Assembly (NCBI RefSeq): GCF_002160765.1
Contig: NZ_NFLF01000006.1
Span: forward strand, 1 to 64,000
Source: Lachnoclostridium sp. An138
Lineage (GTDB): Bacteria > Bacillota > Clostridia > Lachnospirales > Lachnospiraceae
Direction of reading: 5' to 3'
Length of the DNA stretch: 64,000 bases
Shown here: positions 43,561 to 52,411 of the stretch, one piece after another
Layout: each line of letters begins with the position of its first letter
Position numbering within the stretch: the first letter of the stretch is position 1
Program-made: the position numbers and the translations under genes
The notes under the pieces: generated by a model
The model's input: only the letters and a program-made list of their open reading frames with translations
Told to the model about the DNA's origin: nothing
Databases searched by the model: none

Positions 43561-44535
43561 ATGGAAGAAACATTACAGCTGACAGCAGAATGGGACAAGG
43601 TATTTCCCAAAAGCGAAAAAGTAAATCACCGCAAGGTAACCTTTCACAACCGGTACGGCATCACCCTGGCAGCCGACCTGTACGAGCCGAAAAACGCCGC
43701 CGGAAAGCTCCCGGCTCTGGCCGTCAGCGGTCCCTTCGGCGCCGTCAAGGAACAGTCCTCCGGACTGTATGCCCAGACCATGGCAGAAAGAGGCTATCTG
43801 ACCATCGCCTTTGACCCCTCTTTTACAGGCGAGAGCGGAGGCACGCCCCGGTATATGGCCTCTCCGGATATCAACACCGAAGACTTCCAGGCCGCCGTCG
43901 ATTTTCTGTCTGTGCAGGATAACGTAGATCCGGAAAGAATAGGCATCATCGGTATCTGCGGCTGGGGCGGAATGGCCGTCAACACCGCTGCCATTGACAC
44001 CCGGATCAAAGCGACCGTCGCCGTCACCATGTATGATATGGCCCGTGTCAATGCAAAAGGCTATTTTGATTCGGAAGACAGCGAAGAAGCCCGCTATGAA
44101 AAACGCGCAGCCCTGAACGCCCAGAGAACGGCCGATTACCGGAACGGAAGCTACGAACGGGCCGGCGGCGTGGTGGACCCGCTGCCCGAAGACGCGCCCT
44201 TCTTTGTAAAGGATTATCATGACTATTACAAGACAGAGCGCGGCTACCACAAACGCTCCCTGAATTCCAACGAGGGCTGGAACACCACCGGCTGCATCTC
44301 CTTCCTGAATCAGCCGATTCTGCAGTACAGCGGTGAGATCCGCAGCGCCGTGCTTCTTGTTCACGGCGAAAAGGCTCATTCCTGCTATTTCAGCAAGGAT
44401 GTATTCCAGACGCTGAAAGGAGATAATAAGGAGCTGCTGCTGATTCCCGGAGCAGTCCATACAGATCTGTACGACCGGATGGATGTCATTCCATTTGAGA
44501 AGATCGATGAGTTTTTTCAGAAGTACCTGAAATAA
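43561..44535 (+). CDS. Alpha/beta hydrolase, dienelactone-hydrolase-like
   Basis: A 324-residue hydrolase. The nucleophile elbow reads GICGWGG, so a Cys stands in the usual Ser place as in dienelactone hydrolases. The oxyanion region is AVSGPFGAVKEQSSG and the catalytic His is in IPGAVHTDLYD. The ATG follows AGGAGG. Its promoter is a MerR target, so the gene is probably induced by a toxic ligand. Confidence 0.88.
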   Translation: MEETLQLTAEWDKVFPKSEKVNHRKVTFHNRYGITLAADLYEPKNAAGKLPALAVSGPFGAVKEQSSGLYAQTMAERGYLTIAFDPSFTGESGGTPRYMASPDINTEDFQAAVDFLSVQDNVDPERIGIIGICGWGGMAVNTAAIDTRIKATVAVTMYDMARVNAKGYFDSEDSEEARYEKRAALNAQRTADYRNGSYERAGGVVDPLPEDAPFFVKDYHDYYKTERGYHKRSLNSNEGWNTTGCISFLNQPILQYSGEIRSAVLLVHGEKAHSCYFSKDVFQTLKGDNKELLLIPGAVHTDLYDRMDVIPFEKIDEFFQKYLK

Positions 44536-44582
44536 AAAAGGCGTCCGCCTCTATCTCTTTTGAGCCAAATCCGCAGAGCCGC

Positions 44583-44627
44583 AAAGACCGGCAGGGCCAG
44601 GGAACTCTCCTGGCGCTGCCGGTCTTT
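44583..44627. terminator. Bidirectional terminator
   Basis: Perfect 12-bp stem AAAGACCGGCAG with its complement (44583-44594 and 44616-44627) and an inner CCAGG/CCTGG stem, between the convergent hydrolase and AraC genes. Confidence 0.8.
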
Positions 44628-44654
44628 GACTGCTGTATTTTCTTCTAAAATCCC

Positions 44655-45503
44655 TCAGACTTTTCTGACCGGAATCCAGACCTCGTATCGCGTATCGCTG
44701 GGATTCGGCTGAAAGTAAACCTCCACATCCGGCCCCTCTGTAAATTCATAGCCGGAAGTCGGGAGCCATTCCGTTACAACACGCCTCTCCAGCTCCTGAA
44801 TCGATTTTCCCGTACCGGACCCGGAAAAGATTGCCCACATACATTCCGGAATCATGTATTCCTCCAGTGAATCATCAATATCCGCAGAGGATGAAACCGC
44901 TATATAATACCGCCACTGCTCCTTATCGCTGCAGGCACTTACCCCCAGAACTCCCTGCGGCTGGCTGTTCATCAGTGAAATAATTTTTTCAATCGTGCCG
45001 TCCGCCACTGCCTCCTGCCACATCTGCGGCACTTCCAGAAAATTCTGTTCAATCTCCTTATTCAGCGGCCAGGATTTCCCGACTATCCGGAAAGTTTCTT
45101 TCGTCTCAATGCGATAATTCATTTCTTTCCCTCCCTCAACTTCAAATTTAAAGGAGATCGGCGGAAAGGACTTCACAGACACGCCCTCGTTTTTCACCGC
45201 AGACGGAGCGATTCCATGAACACTCTGAAAAGCTCTGTTAAACGCCGTCGGGGATGAATAGCCGTATTTCAGACCGATATCAATGATTTTTTCATCACCG
45301 CTCTGCAAATCAACAGCAGCCAGAGACATCCGTCTGCGGCGTATGTACTCCGAAAGCGAAACGCCCGCTATATAAGCGAACATTCTCTGAAAATGATATA
45401 CAGAGCAGCAGGCGATTTCAGCAAGCTCCTTATAATCGATTTCTTCGGCAATGTGTTCTTCTATGTAGTTGATCACCTGATTCATCCGGTTGGTCCATTC
45501 CAT
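44655..45503 (-). CDS. AraC family regulator with GyrI-like effector domain
   Basis: A 282-residue regulator. Two AraC helix-turn-helix motifs lie in residues 1-110 (YKELAEIACCSVYHFQRMF, then IIDIGLKYGYSSPTAFNRAF). A GyrI-like/Rob-type effector-binding domain follows (residues 125-282, YRIETKETFRIVGKSW). The ATG is chosen for AGGAG upstream. The target is not apparent. Confidence 0.9.
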   Translation of the reverse strand: MEWTNRMNQVINYIEEHIAEEIDYKELAEIACCSVYHFQRMFAYIAGVSLSEYIRRRRMSLAAVDLQSGDEKIIDIGLKYGYSSPTAFNRAFQSVHGIAPSAVKNEGVSVKSFPPISFKFEVEGGKEMNYRIETKETFRIVGKSWPLNKEIEQNFLEVPQMWQEAVADGTIEKIISLMNSQPQGVLGVSACSDKEQWRYYIAVSSSADIDDSLEEYMIPECMWAIFSGSGTGKSIQELERRVVTEWLPTSGYEFTEGPDVEVYFQPNPSDTRYEVWIPVRKV

Positions 45504-45580
45504 TTTTCTGCTCCTTTTCACCGTTTATTATAATGGTTCCGTTCCCCTGCTTCCTCTCTTTTCATGCACAAAAAAGAGAG

Positions 45581-45601
45581 GGGGAAGGCCTTACCTTCCC
45601 C
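45581..45601 (-). terminator. Terminator after the broken DJ-1 gene
   Basis: Stem GGGGAAGG/CCTTCCCC followed on the minus strand by CTCTCTTTTTT. Confidence 0.75.
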
Positions 45602-45704
45602 TGTGCTTCTGTTTGTTCTGCTCCTGCTGCAGTTTTAAATCCTCCTGCGATTTCGTCCCAACACCTGCATTCTGAAGATGCTTCTCCGCTATTTGATAAG
45701 AATT

Positions 45705-46283
45705 TTAATACCCCATTGCGTGCTTTACGATTACCATTTTATCAAAGCCAATGAGCCTCTTTAATAATTCAAAGGCAACGTCAGCCGCCGTCTCCGGACA
45801 ATAGGAAGTCATGATATTCCCGTCGACAACTATCCTCTCGTTTGTCACCACTGCGCCAAATTCAGCTAATTGTTTCTGTCTGCAGGCATTTTTCAGATGA
45901 TATGTGGTAGCCTTTCTTCCTTGCAATATACCGCTTTTCCCCAGCGGCAGCGCTCCAACACAGACAGAAGCAATAATTTTCTCCTGCCGGTTAAACTCCC
46001 GAATCAGTGCCATCACACGTTCATCAAACGCTTCCTGATAAAATCCAAATTCTTCAAATCCTCCCGGAATGGCCAGCGCATCGTATTCTTCAACATTAAT
46101 TTCATCCAGTGTCTTATCTACAATAATCGGAACACCAAATGTACTGATCACTTTTCTGTTTTACCCGCATGTCTCTGTCTGTACAGGATACCCATAATCA
46201 TTTCGCGCCCATCCAAATACATCAATAAACGCACTGAACTCCATAGTTTCAAAGCCTTTTGCGCAAAACACTAATATTTTCAT
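45705..46283 (-). pseudogene. DJ-1/PfpI family gene interrupted by an in-frame TAA
   Basis: The full frame runs from an ATG at 46283 (GGAGG upstream) to 45705 and would give 192 residues, the normal DJ-1 size. It begins MKILVFCAKGFETMEFSAF. After ...TETCG a TAA at 46161-46163 interrupts it, then the same frame resumes with NRK and VISTFGVP. The nucleophile Cys site (IIASVCVGALPLG) and the acidic partner (EYDALAIPGGFEE) lie in the second part. One base change (for example AAA to TAA) would explain it. A GTG at 46151 could restart translation of a truncated 148-residue protein. Confidence 0.85.
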
Positions 46284-46679
46284 CTTCAACCTCCGCACTT
46301 GCTAAATTGCCGTCATTTACCTGAAAATGAAAATATCAGTCCCCGCATATATGCCTTGTTTTCTCATCAAAAATACATTCAAAAAATTTTCGTCACCAGT
46401 GACTATCTTATTCAAAATCGCTGCACCTGCATTTCGTTCCGTTTATAATTAACTCAATTCCGTAAAATCCGTTTTGCTGGCTCTATTATACTATGACCGC
46501 CTGCTTTTGAGAATATGTGATATCCTCTGAGCACCAGATATTTTCTTATTTACAGACATATGTTAAAATACAGACATCCCTGCTGTTGATATCTCCGGCT
46601 CAAGGGTCTTCCAGAGTTTCCACCAGGATATATCCAGAAAACGTTTTTTGACGCATGTTATAAGATAAGAGGATTTTCT
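46284..46679. other. AT-rich intergenic region
   Basis: No gene is seen in 396 bases. Base composition is visibly richer in A and T than the surroundings. The right end carries AAGAGG before the DUF3795 gene. No firm promoter pair could be fixed. Confidence 0.4.
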
Positions 46680-47222
46680 ATGAAAAATTTCAAAAGAGAC
46701 AATTTATTATTTTCCCTGTGCGGATTGAATTGTGGCTTATGCCCCATGAACCTGAATCAATACTGCCCCGGCTGCGGTGGCGGGGAGGGAAATCAATTCT
46801 GTTCCCTGGCAAAATGCAGTTTACAGCATAAAAATATAGAATATTGCTTCCAGTGTGAAAATTATCCCTGCGAAAAATATAACGGCATAGATGACTTTGA
46901 TTCTTTTATCACGCACCAACACCAAAAACAGGATATGAAAAAATTCAGGGTAATAGGGGCTGAGCTTTATACAGCGGAACAGCAGCGAAAGAAAGCACTG
47001 TTAAATCATCTGATAGATACTTATAATGATGGACGAAAGAAAACTCTGTTTGGTGTCGCAGTCAATCTGCTGGAGTTGAACGATTTAGAAAATATCATAT
47101 CCGAATTAGACGGGAATACCTCGAATCTCACATTAAAAGAAAAAGCTTTCCATGCAGCCCGTTTGCTTCAGGAAACTGCTTCAAAGAAAAATATTTTATT
47201 AAAGTTACGCAGGAAAAAATAA
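46680..47222 (+). CDS. DUF3795 Cys-rich protein
   Basis: A 180-residue protein. The N-terminal 65 residues hold many paired cysteines (CGLNCGLCPMN, YCPGCGG, CSLAKC, then CFQCENYPCEKY), the DUF3795 pattern expected to bind zinc or an iron-sulfur cluster. The C-terminal part is helical and Lys-rich. The codons are A/T-rich compared with neighbours, suggesting transfer. Confidence 0.82.
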   Translation: MKNFKRDNLLFSLCGLNCGLCPMNLNQYCPGCGGGEGNQFCSLAKCSLQHKNIEYCFQCENYPCEKYNGIDDFDSFITHQHQKQDMKKFRVIGAELYTAEQQRKKALLNHLIDTYNDGRKKTLFGVAVNLLELNDLENIISELDGNTSNLTLKEKAFHAARLLQETASKKNILLKLRRKK

Positions 47223-47297
47223 ATCGTCAAGCTTTGAAATCAATTATGATTTTTTCAACCGAAACTGCTTCCGTTCAACAATAACCACATTTCAACA

Positions 47298-47337
47298 TAA
47301 AGAAAGCGCCGTAATCTTTTGGATCACAGCGCTTTCT
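47298..47337 (-). terminator. Terminator of the GGGtGRT operon
   Basis: Stem AGAAAGCGC with its exact complement (47301-47309 and 47329-47337), extended inside by GTGATC/GATTAC, then TTTCTTTA on the minus strand. Confidence 0.8.
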
Positions 47338-47369
47338 CAAATTATCAGTTTATAAACAAATGGATATCC

Positions 47370-48380
47370 TTAGAACTTGCCTTCCTTCGCAGCTTCCTCA
47401 ATGGAAACAGCTACAGCTACAGTCATACCAACCATCGGGTTGTTTCCTGCGCCGATGAGACCCATCATCTCTACGTGAGCCGGTACGGAAGAAGATCCAG
47501 CGAACTGAGCGTCGGAGTGCATACGGCCCAGAGTATCGGTCATTCCGTAGGAAGCCGGTCCTGCTGCCATGTTGTCCGGATGCAGAGTACGTCCTGTACC
47601 GCCGCCGGAAGCAACGGAGAAGTACTTCTTGCCAGCCTCGATGCGCTCCTTCTTGTAGGTTCCTGCTACCGGATGCTGGAAACGGGTCGGGTTTGTGGAG
47701 TTTCCGGTGATGGAAACGTCTACATTCTCTCTCCACATGATGGCAACGCCTTCACGTACGTCGTTTGCGCCGTAGCAGTTTACCTTCGCACGGGGGCCGT
47801 CAGAGTATGCTTTGCGGAATACTTCCTTCAGCTCGCCGGTGTAATAATCATACTGGGTCTCTACATATGTAAAGCCGTTGATACGTGCGATGATCTGAGC
47901 AGCGTCCTTTCCAAGACCGTTCAGGATAACGCGCAGCGGTTTCTGACGAACCTTGTTTGCCTTGGTAGCGATACCGATAGCGCCCTCTGCTGCTGCGAAG
48001 GACTCATGGCCTGCCAGGAAGCAGAAGCACTCGGTATCCTCTTCCAGAAGCATCTTTCCAAGGTTTCCATGTCCCAGACCTACCTTACGCTGGTCTGCTA
48101 CAGAACCCGGAATGCAGAAAGCCTGAAGGCCTTCTCCAATAGCTGCTGCTGCGTCAGATGCCTTACGGCAGCCCTTCTTGATGGCGATAGCAGCGCCTGT
48201 GATGTAAGCCCAGCATGCGTTCTCAAAGCAAATCGGCTGAATGCCCTTTACCTGATTGTATACATCCAGTCCGGCATCCTTTGTAATCTTCTCTGCTTCC
48301 TCGAGAGAAGCAATGCCATAGCTGTTCAAAACCTGATTGATTTTGTCAATTCTTCTTTCATATGATTCAAATAAAGCCAT
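47370..48380 (-). CDS. GGGtGRT protein, function unknown
   Basis: A 336-residue member of the GGGtGRT family, named for its glycine-rich motif, seen here as SGGGTGRTLHPDN near residue 270. Other conserved parts are ITGAAIAIKKGC and TGNSTNPTRFQHP. No reaction is known. It follows, by 16 bases, a NifU-like iron-sulfur scaffold protein, a pairing typical of anaerobic Firmicutes and archaea. That suggests a shared role in metal-cluster or redox chemistry. Confidence 0.9.
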   Translation of the reverse strand: MALFESYERRIDKINQVLNSYGIASLEEAEKITKDAGLDVYNQVKGIQPICFENACWAYITGAAIAIKKGCRKASDAAAAIGEGLQAFCIPGSVADQRKVGLGHGNLGKMLLEEDTECFCFLAGHESFAAAEGAIGIATKANKVRQKPLRVILNGLGKDAAQIIARINGFTYVETQYDYYTGELKEVFRKAYSDGPRAKVNCYGANDVREGVAIMWRENVDVSITGNSTNPTRFQHPVAGTYKKERIEAGKKYFSVASGGGTGRTLHPDNMAAGPASYGMTDTLGRMHSDAQFAGSSSVPAHVEMMGLIGAGNNPMVGMTVAVAVSIEEAAKEGKF

Positions 48381-48396
48381 TTTCTTACCTCCTCGA

Positions 48397-49089
48397 TTAT
48401 TCCTGTCTCGGGTCGATGATCTTTACAGCGTCATCCACACGTCCGTACTGTCCCTGGGCCTTCTCCCATGCGGTGTTCGGGTCGTCGCCCTTCTTGATGA
48501 AGTCTGTCATCTTTCCAAGGTTTACAAACTTGTAGCCGATGATCTGATCCTCTTCATCCAGCGCAATACCGGTTACATAGCCCTCTGCCATCTCCAGGTA
48601 ACGAGGTCCTTTTTTCAGAGTTCCATACATGGTTCCGATCTGGCTTCTGAGTCCCTTTCCAAGGTCCTCCAGACCTGCGCCGATGGGAAGACCATCCTCA
48701 GAAAATGCGGACTGAGAACGTCCGTATACGATCTGAAGGAACAGCTCTCTCATAGCCGTGTTGATTGCATCACATACGAGGTCGGTATTCAAAGCCTCCA
48801 GAAGTGTTCTTCCGGGAAGAATCTCTGCAGCCATAGCTGCGGAATGTGTCATACCGGAGCAGCCAAGAGTCTCAACCAGAGCCTCCTGGATGATTCCCTC
48901 CTTGATGTTCAGGGTCAGCTTGCAGGCGCCCTGCTGCGGAGCACACCAGCCTACGCCGTGTGTCAGGCCGGAAATGTCTTTGATTTCTTTTGCCTGTACC
49001 CACTTTGCTTCTTCCGGAATCGGAGCAGCGCCATGATTTACGCCCTGAGCTACCGGACACATTGTTTCAACTTCATGTGAATAAATCAT
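48397..49089 (-). CDS. NifU/IscU-like iron-sulfur scaffold family protein
   Basis: A 230-residue protein with an IscU-type N-terminal fold. Three conserved cysteines are at the places used for cluster assembly (GVGWCAPQQ, ETLGCSGMTH, TDLVCDAIN). A C-terminal extension of about 90 residues has no named domain. It starts at ATG after AAAGGAG and precedes the GGGtGRT gene in a two-gene operon. The extension and partner set it apart from housekeeping IscU/SufU. Confidence 0.85.
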   Translation of the reverse strand: MIYSHEVETMCPVAQGVNHGAAPIPEEAKWVQAKEIKDISGLTHGVGWCAPQQGACKLTLNIKEGIIQEALVETLGCSGMTHSAAMAAEILPGRTLLEALNTDLVCDAINTAMRELFLQIVYGRSQSAFSEDGLPIGAGLEDLGKGLRSQIGTMYGTLKKGPRYLEMAEGYVTGIALDEEDQIIGYKFVNLGKMTDFIKKGDDPNTAWEKAQGQYGRVDDAVKIIDPRQE

Positions 49090-49338
49090 TATAAAACTCC
49101 TTTCAAATTAAGTTAATCAGCGGCGCCGGGGTGGCTTGGATCCCGGCTTGTCGCATTTGATTATATTTTCTCATAATATCTGGAATTCGTCCAGTCTTTT
49201 TTTACGAAACGGGAAAGTCTGAATGTTCAGACTTCAGCATCTTCCGGCAAGGCCATTCCGGCATTTCCGCCTTTTTTATATTTTCTTTTTCTCCCATGCC
49301 TTCAGCTCTTTCTGCGTTTTTCCCAGTTTTCCGAATCT

Positions 49339-50754
49339 TTAAGCTTTCTCATTTTCCGACAGCTTCCGCCCCATCAGCACCCCCATGACGGAAGCCATCA
49401 TCAGTCCTCTGGTCCAGCCGCTGGAATCACCCAGGCAGTAAAGTCCCCGGATATTCGTCACCAAATCCGGTGTCATCTTAATCCGGTTGCTGTAGAATTT
49501 CAGCTCCGGAGAATAGAGAAGGGTTTCATTGGCCGCAAAGCCGGGCACCACATGATCCACGGCCTGAATAAAATTGATGATATTCGTCATGGCCCGGTAA
49601 GGCATGGCCGCTGTGATGTCGCCCGCTACCGCGTCCGGCAGAGAGGGACGGACATTGGACTGGGAAAGCTCCTTCTGCCAGGTCCGCTTTCCGCCCAGAA
49701 TATCGCCGTAGCGCTGCACCAGAATCTTCCCGTCTCCCAGCATATTCGTCAGTTCTCCCACCTTCTGGGCGTAAGCAATAGGCTGGTTGAACGGATATGT
49801 GAAATTGTGGGAACACAGAATCGCCAGGTTGGTATTCTGAGATTTCAGGTCCTTATAGGAATGGCCGTTTACCACCGCCAGATCATTATCGTAGTTTTCC
49901 TGGCTGACAAAACCGCCCGGATTCTGGCAGAAAGTGCGGACTTTATTCTTAAAGGGCAGCGGATAACCGATAAGCTTCGACTCATAGAGAATATTGTTTA
50001 CATCCTCCATGATCTCGTTTCGCACTTCCACGCGCACGCCGATATCCACGGTCCCCGGCACATGGGCGATATCATGCTGCTCACAGAGCTTTTCCAGCCA
50101 GTCTGCTCCTTTTCTGCCGGTGGCCACGATCACATGATCGGCATAAATCACCTGTTCATTCGTATGCTTTGCGGAATCTTCCAGTACAGCCCCTTTACAG
50201 ACATCGTTCTCCACAATCAGATCCCGGCAGTGGCAGCCAAACAGAATCTCCACGCCCTTTTCCAGCAGATACTGCTCAATCCGGTAATAAATCTCCTGGG
50301 CCTTTTCTGTTCCCAGATGGCGGATCGGGCAGTCTACCAGCTTCAGGCCGGCCTGAATGGCTCTCTTCCGGATATCTTTTACCTCCTTTTCCTTTCCAAC
50401 GCCTTCCACCTTTGTATCCGCGCCGAATTCCAGATAGATCTGATCCGTATACTGAATCATTTCCTGGGCAAAGTCCTCTCCAATCAGGGATGGCAGATCT
50501 CCGCCCACTTCATAGCTTAAAGACAGCTTGCCGTCGGAAAAAGCGCCTGCTCCGGAAAATCCAGTGGTAATATTGCAGTAAGGTTTGCAGTTCATGCATT
50601 TCTTCGTCTTTGCCTTCGGACAGGAACGCTTTTCCACCGGCCTTCCTTTTTCTACAATCGTGATGCTCTTTCTGCTTCCCCTTCGCAGAAGCTCCAGAGC
50701 CGTAAAGATTCCTGCAGGCCCCGCCCCGATAATCAATACATCTGTTTTGCTCAT
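49339..50754 (-). CDS. COG2509-type FAD-dependent dehydrogenase
   Basis: A 471-residue flavoprotein. The N-terminal dinucleotide fold is IIGAGPAGIFTA (G10, G12, G15). A Cys-rich insertion follows (CPKAKTKKCMNCKPYC, residues 45-60) that could hold a cluster or a redox disulfide, then TTGFSGAGAFSDGKLS. The C-terminal FAD motif is GLYCLGDSSGWTRG. Substrate unknown. The leader contains a guanine-type riboswitch, so expression is tied to purine level. Confidence 0.88.
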   Translation of the reverse strand: MSKTDVLIIGAGPAGIFTALELLRRGSRKSITIVEKGRPVEKRSCPKAKTKKCMNCKPYCNITTGFSGAGAFSDGKLSLSYEVGGDLPSLIGEDFAQEMIQYTDQIYLEFGADTKVEGVGKEKEVKDIRKRAIQAGLKLVDCPIRHLGTEKAQEIYYRIEQYLLEKGVEILFGCHCRDLIVENDVCKGAVLEDSAKHTNEQVIYADHVIVATGRKGADWLEKLCEQHDIAHVPGTVDIGVRVEVRNEIMEDVNNILYESKLIGYPLPFKNKVRTFCQNPGGFVSQENYDNDLAVVNGHSYKDLKSQNTNLAILCSHNFTYPFNQPIAYAQKVGELTNMLGDGKILVQRYGDILGGKRTWQKELSQSNVRPSLPDAVAGDITAAMPYRAMTNIINFIQAVDHVVPGFAANETLLYSPELKFYSNRIKMTPDLVTNIRGLYCLGDSSGWTRGLMMASVMGVLMGRKLSENEKA

Positions 50755-50800
50755 TTCAAATACCTCCTTTGCTCATCTGCTGCAGATACTCTGCAGATAC

Positions 50801-50871
50801 CAAAACAGCTGCCAGAACAGTATATAGCATCTCCCCGGAGGGAGGCTTATAGTCAACTGTTACGGCAGCTG
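50801..50871 (-). promoter_or_regulatory. Expression platform of the purine riboswitch
   Basis: A 15-base segment (50806-50820) is complementary, with one mismatch, to the P3 arm of the aptamer (50857-50871) and is followed by TTTTGG. Folding this hairpin would destroy the aptamer, so it looks like a terminator competing with ligand binding. Confidence 0.55.
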
Positions 50872-50909
50872 GTAGAAACATTCAACCTATTATGAATTTA
50901 TATAAGACT
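50843..50909 (-). ncRNA. Purine (guanine-type) riboswitch aptamer
   Basis: On the minus strand P1 is CTTATA/TATAAG. P2 is ATTCA/TGAAT with a loop ending in AGG. The J2/3 core is GTTTCTACC and P3 is AGCTG/CAGTT with loop CCGTAA. J3/1 is GACTAT, whose C is the base that pairs with guanine (adenine switches have T). GG in L2 and CC in L3 can make the loop-loop contact. L3 is one base shorter than usual. It lies about 90 bases upstream of the flavoprotein ATG. Confidence 0.87.
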
Positions 50910-51005
50910 CAAACCTTTACCATATTAGCGGACAAAAACCCATTTGTCAAGCAGAGAAGCCGTCCTTTACAGCAGCGCCGCCTGAAATATCAGGAAAAAA
51001 TCTTC

Positions 51006-51749
51006 CTACAGCAGCGCCGGCAGCACAAAATTTCCGGCCGCCCAGAGAATCAGCAGATGGACCGGATAAAACACATAGAAAAAGTATTTCGGCTGGCGTC
51101 CCCGCTTTCCGTTGTACAGCGCAAGAATCAGAAAAGCCGGAATGCTGAAAATCTCAATCCGCGCCAGAAGCACAAGCAGAATCAGCGAAAGGACAGAGGC
51201 CGCCCAGAACCGCTCCCGCAGAAGATACATCACCGCAATTACTGCCACGCCTATGGCCCCGTAATCTGTCCCGCACAGTTCTGCCGCCGCGCCCAGAACC
51301 GCCAGCGCCAGCATGCCTCTCCACTCCTGCCCGGGAGATCTCTGAAAAGCCTGAATCACAAGCAGGCCGGCCAGCAGCGTAAAAAATACATTTTGGGTTC
51401 CCCAGTAAAACGGCTGATTATGAAGCGCCAGATCAAACGGGATCTCAGAAATGAGCGCAAAGGAAGCCAGTCGCAGCAGGTATTTCCGGGGACTGCGCGT
51501 ATGCACGGCTCCTTCTACCAGGAGAAAGCAGAAAATCGGAAACGCTGCCCTTCCGATTCCGCGCAGAACCGAATCCAGGCTGAGCCAGAAATACAGATTG
51601 TCAATCCTGCCCGCCAGCGGTGAGACGCCGTAATAATTCAGCACAAAGACCTCCAGCAGACAGGCCCCGATGTGGTCCACAAGCATAATCAAAACCGCGA
51701 ACCATTTCAGCGCGCTGCCCGAAAAAGGCATTGCCTCTCTCCGGCTCAT
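51006..51749 (-). CDS. TraX family membrane protein
   Basis: A 247-residue protein with about eight membrane helices and the TraX pattern (ALKWFAVLIMLVDHIGA, RGIGRAAFPIFCFLLVEG, and late FYPVHLLIL). F-plasmid TraX acetylates pilin; chromosomal homologues are probably membrane acyltransferases. Its start overlaps the stop of the beta-helix protein by four bases. Confidence 0.88.
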   Translation of the reverse strand: MSRREAMPFSGSALKWFAVLIMLVDHIGACLLEVFVLNYYGVSPLAGRIDNLYFWLSLDSVLRGIGRAAFPIFCFLLVEGAVHTRSPRKYLLRLASFALISEIPFDLALHNQPFYWGTQNVFFTLLAGLLVIQAFQRSPGQEWRGMLALAVLGAAAELCGTDYGAIGVAVIAVMYLLRERFWAASVLSLILLVLLARIEIFSIPAFLILALYNGKRGRQPKYFFYVFYPVHLLILWAAGNFVLPALL

Positions 51750-52411
51750 CTCTTCTCTGCTACCTCGCCCTGCTTTTTATAGATGGAATGGGCCGGAACC
51801 ACGCCCCGTACGGAAGACAGGGGATAAATATTGCTGTTCTTCCCAATGACGGTTCCCGGATTGAGCACGGAGCCGCAGCCCACTTCCACTTCGTCGCCAA
51901 TCATGGCGCCGAATTTCTTGATTCCGGTCTCAATGTCGCCCTCCGGCGTATGCACCTTCACCAGGAGCTTGTCAGACTTCACATTGGAGGTGATGGAGCC
52001 TGCTCCCATGTGGGCTTTATAGCCCAGGATAGAGTCTCCCACATAATTGTAATGGGGCACCTGCACTTTATTGAACAGAATCACGTTTTTCAGCTCTGTG
52101 GAGTTTCCGACCACAGCCCCGTCTCCCACCAGGGCATTTCCGCGGATGAACGCGCAGTGGCGGACTTCCGTATCCCTGCCGATGATACAGGGTCCTGTGA
52201 TGGAAGCGGTAGGCGCTACTTTGGCAGAGCGGGCAATCCAGATGTTTTCCCCGCGTTTTTCGTACTCTTCTTCACTTAATCCCGCGCCAAGCTCCAGAAT
52301 GAAAGCGCCGATTTTCGCCAGCGCTTCCCAGGGATAGGTTACGCTTTCCAGAAGAGGCGCAGCCAGCGTCTCAGACAGCGTATAAAGTTCCTTTACTTCC
52401 AGTTCTTTCAT
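51746..52411 (-). CDS. Left-handed beta-helix protein, GlmU-like acyl/uridylyltransferase homologue
   Basis: A 221-residue protein. Residues 55-205 are hexapeptide repeats (ARSAKVAPTASITG, then GNALVGDGAVVGNSTELKN), often annotated as UDP-GlcNAc pyrophosphorylase related. There is no N-terminal nucleotidyltransferase domain, so at most the acyltransferase half is present. It is coupled by four-base overlaps to topoisomerase III upstream and TraX downstream. Confidence 0.82.
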   Translation of the reverse strand: MKELEVKELYTLSETLAAPLLESVTYPWEALAKIGAFILELGAGLSEEEYEKRGENIWIARSAKVAPTASITGPCIIGRDTEVRHCAFIRGNALVGDGAVVGNSTELKNVILFNKVQVPHYNYVGDSILGYKAHMGAGSITSNVKSDKLLVKVHTPEGDIETGIKKFGAMIGDEVEVGCGSVLNPGTVIGKNSNIYPLSSVRGVVPAHSIYKKQGEVAEKR

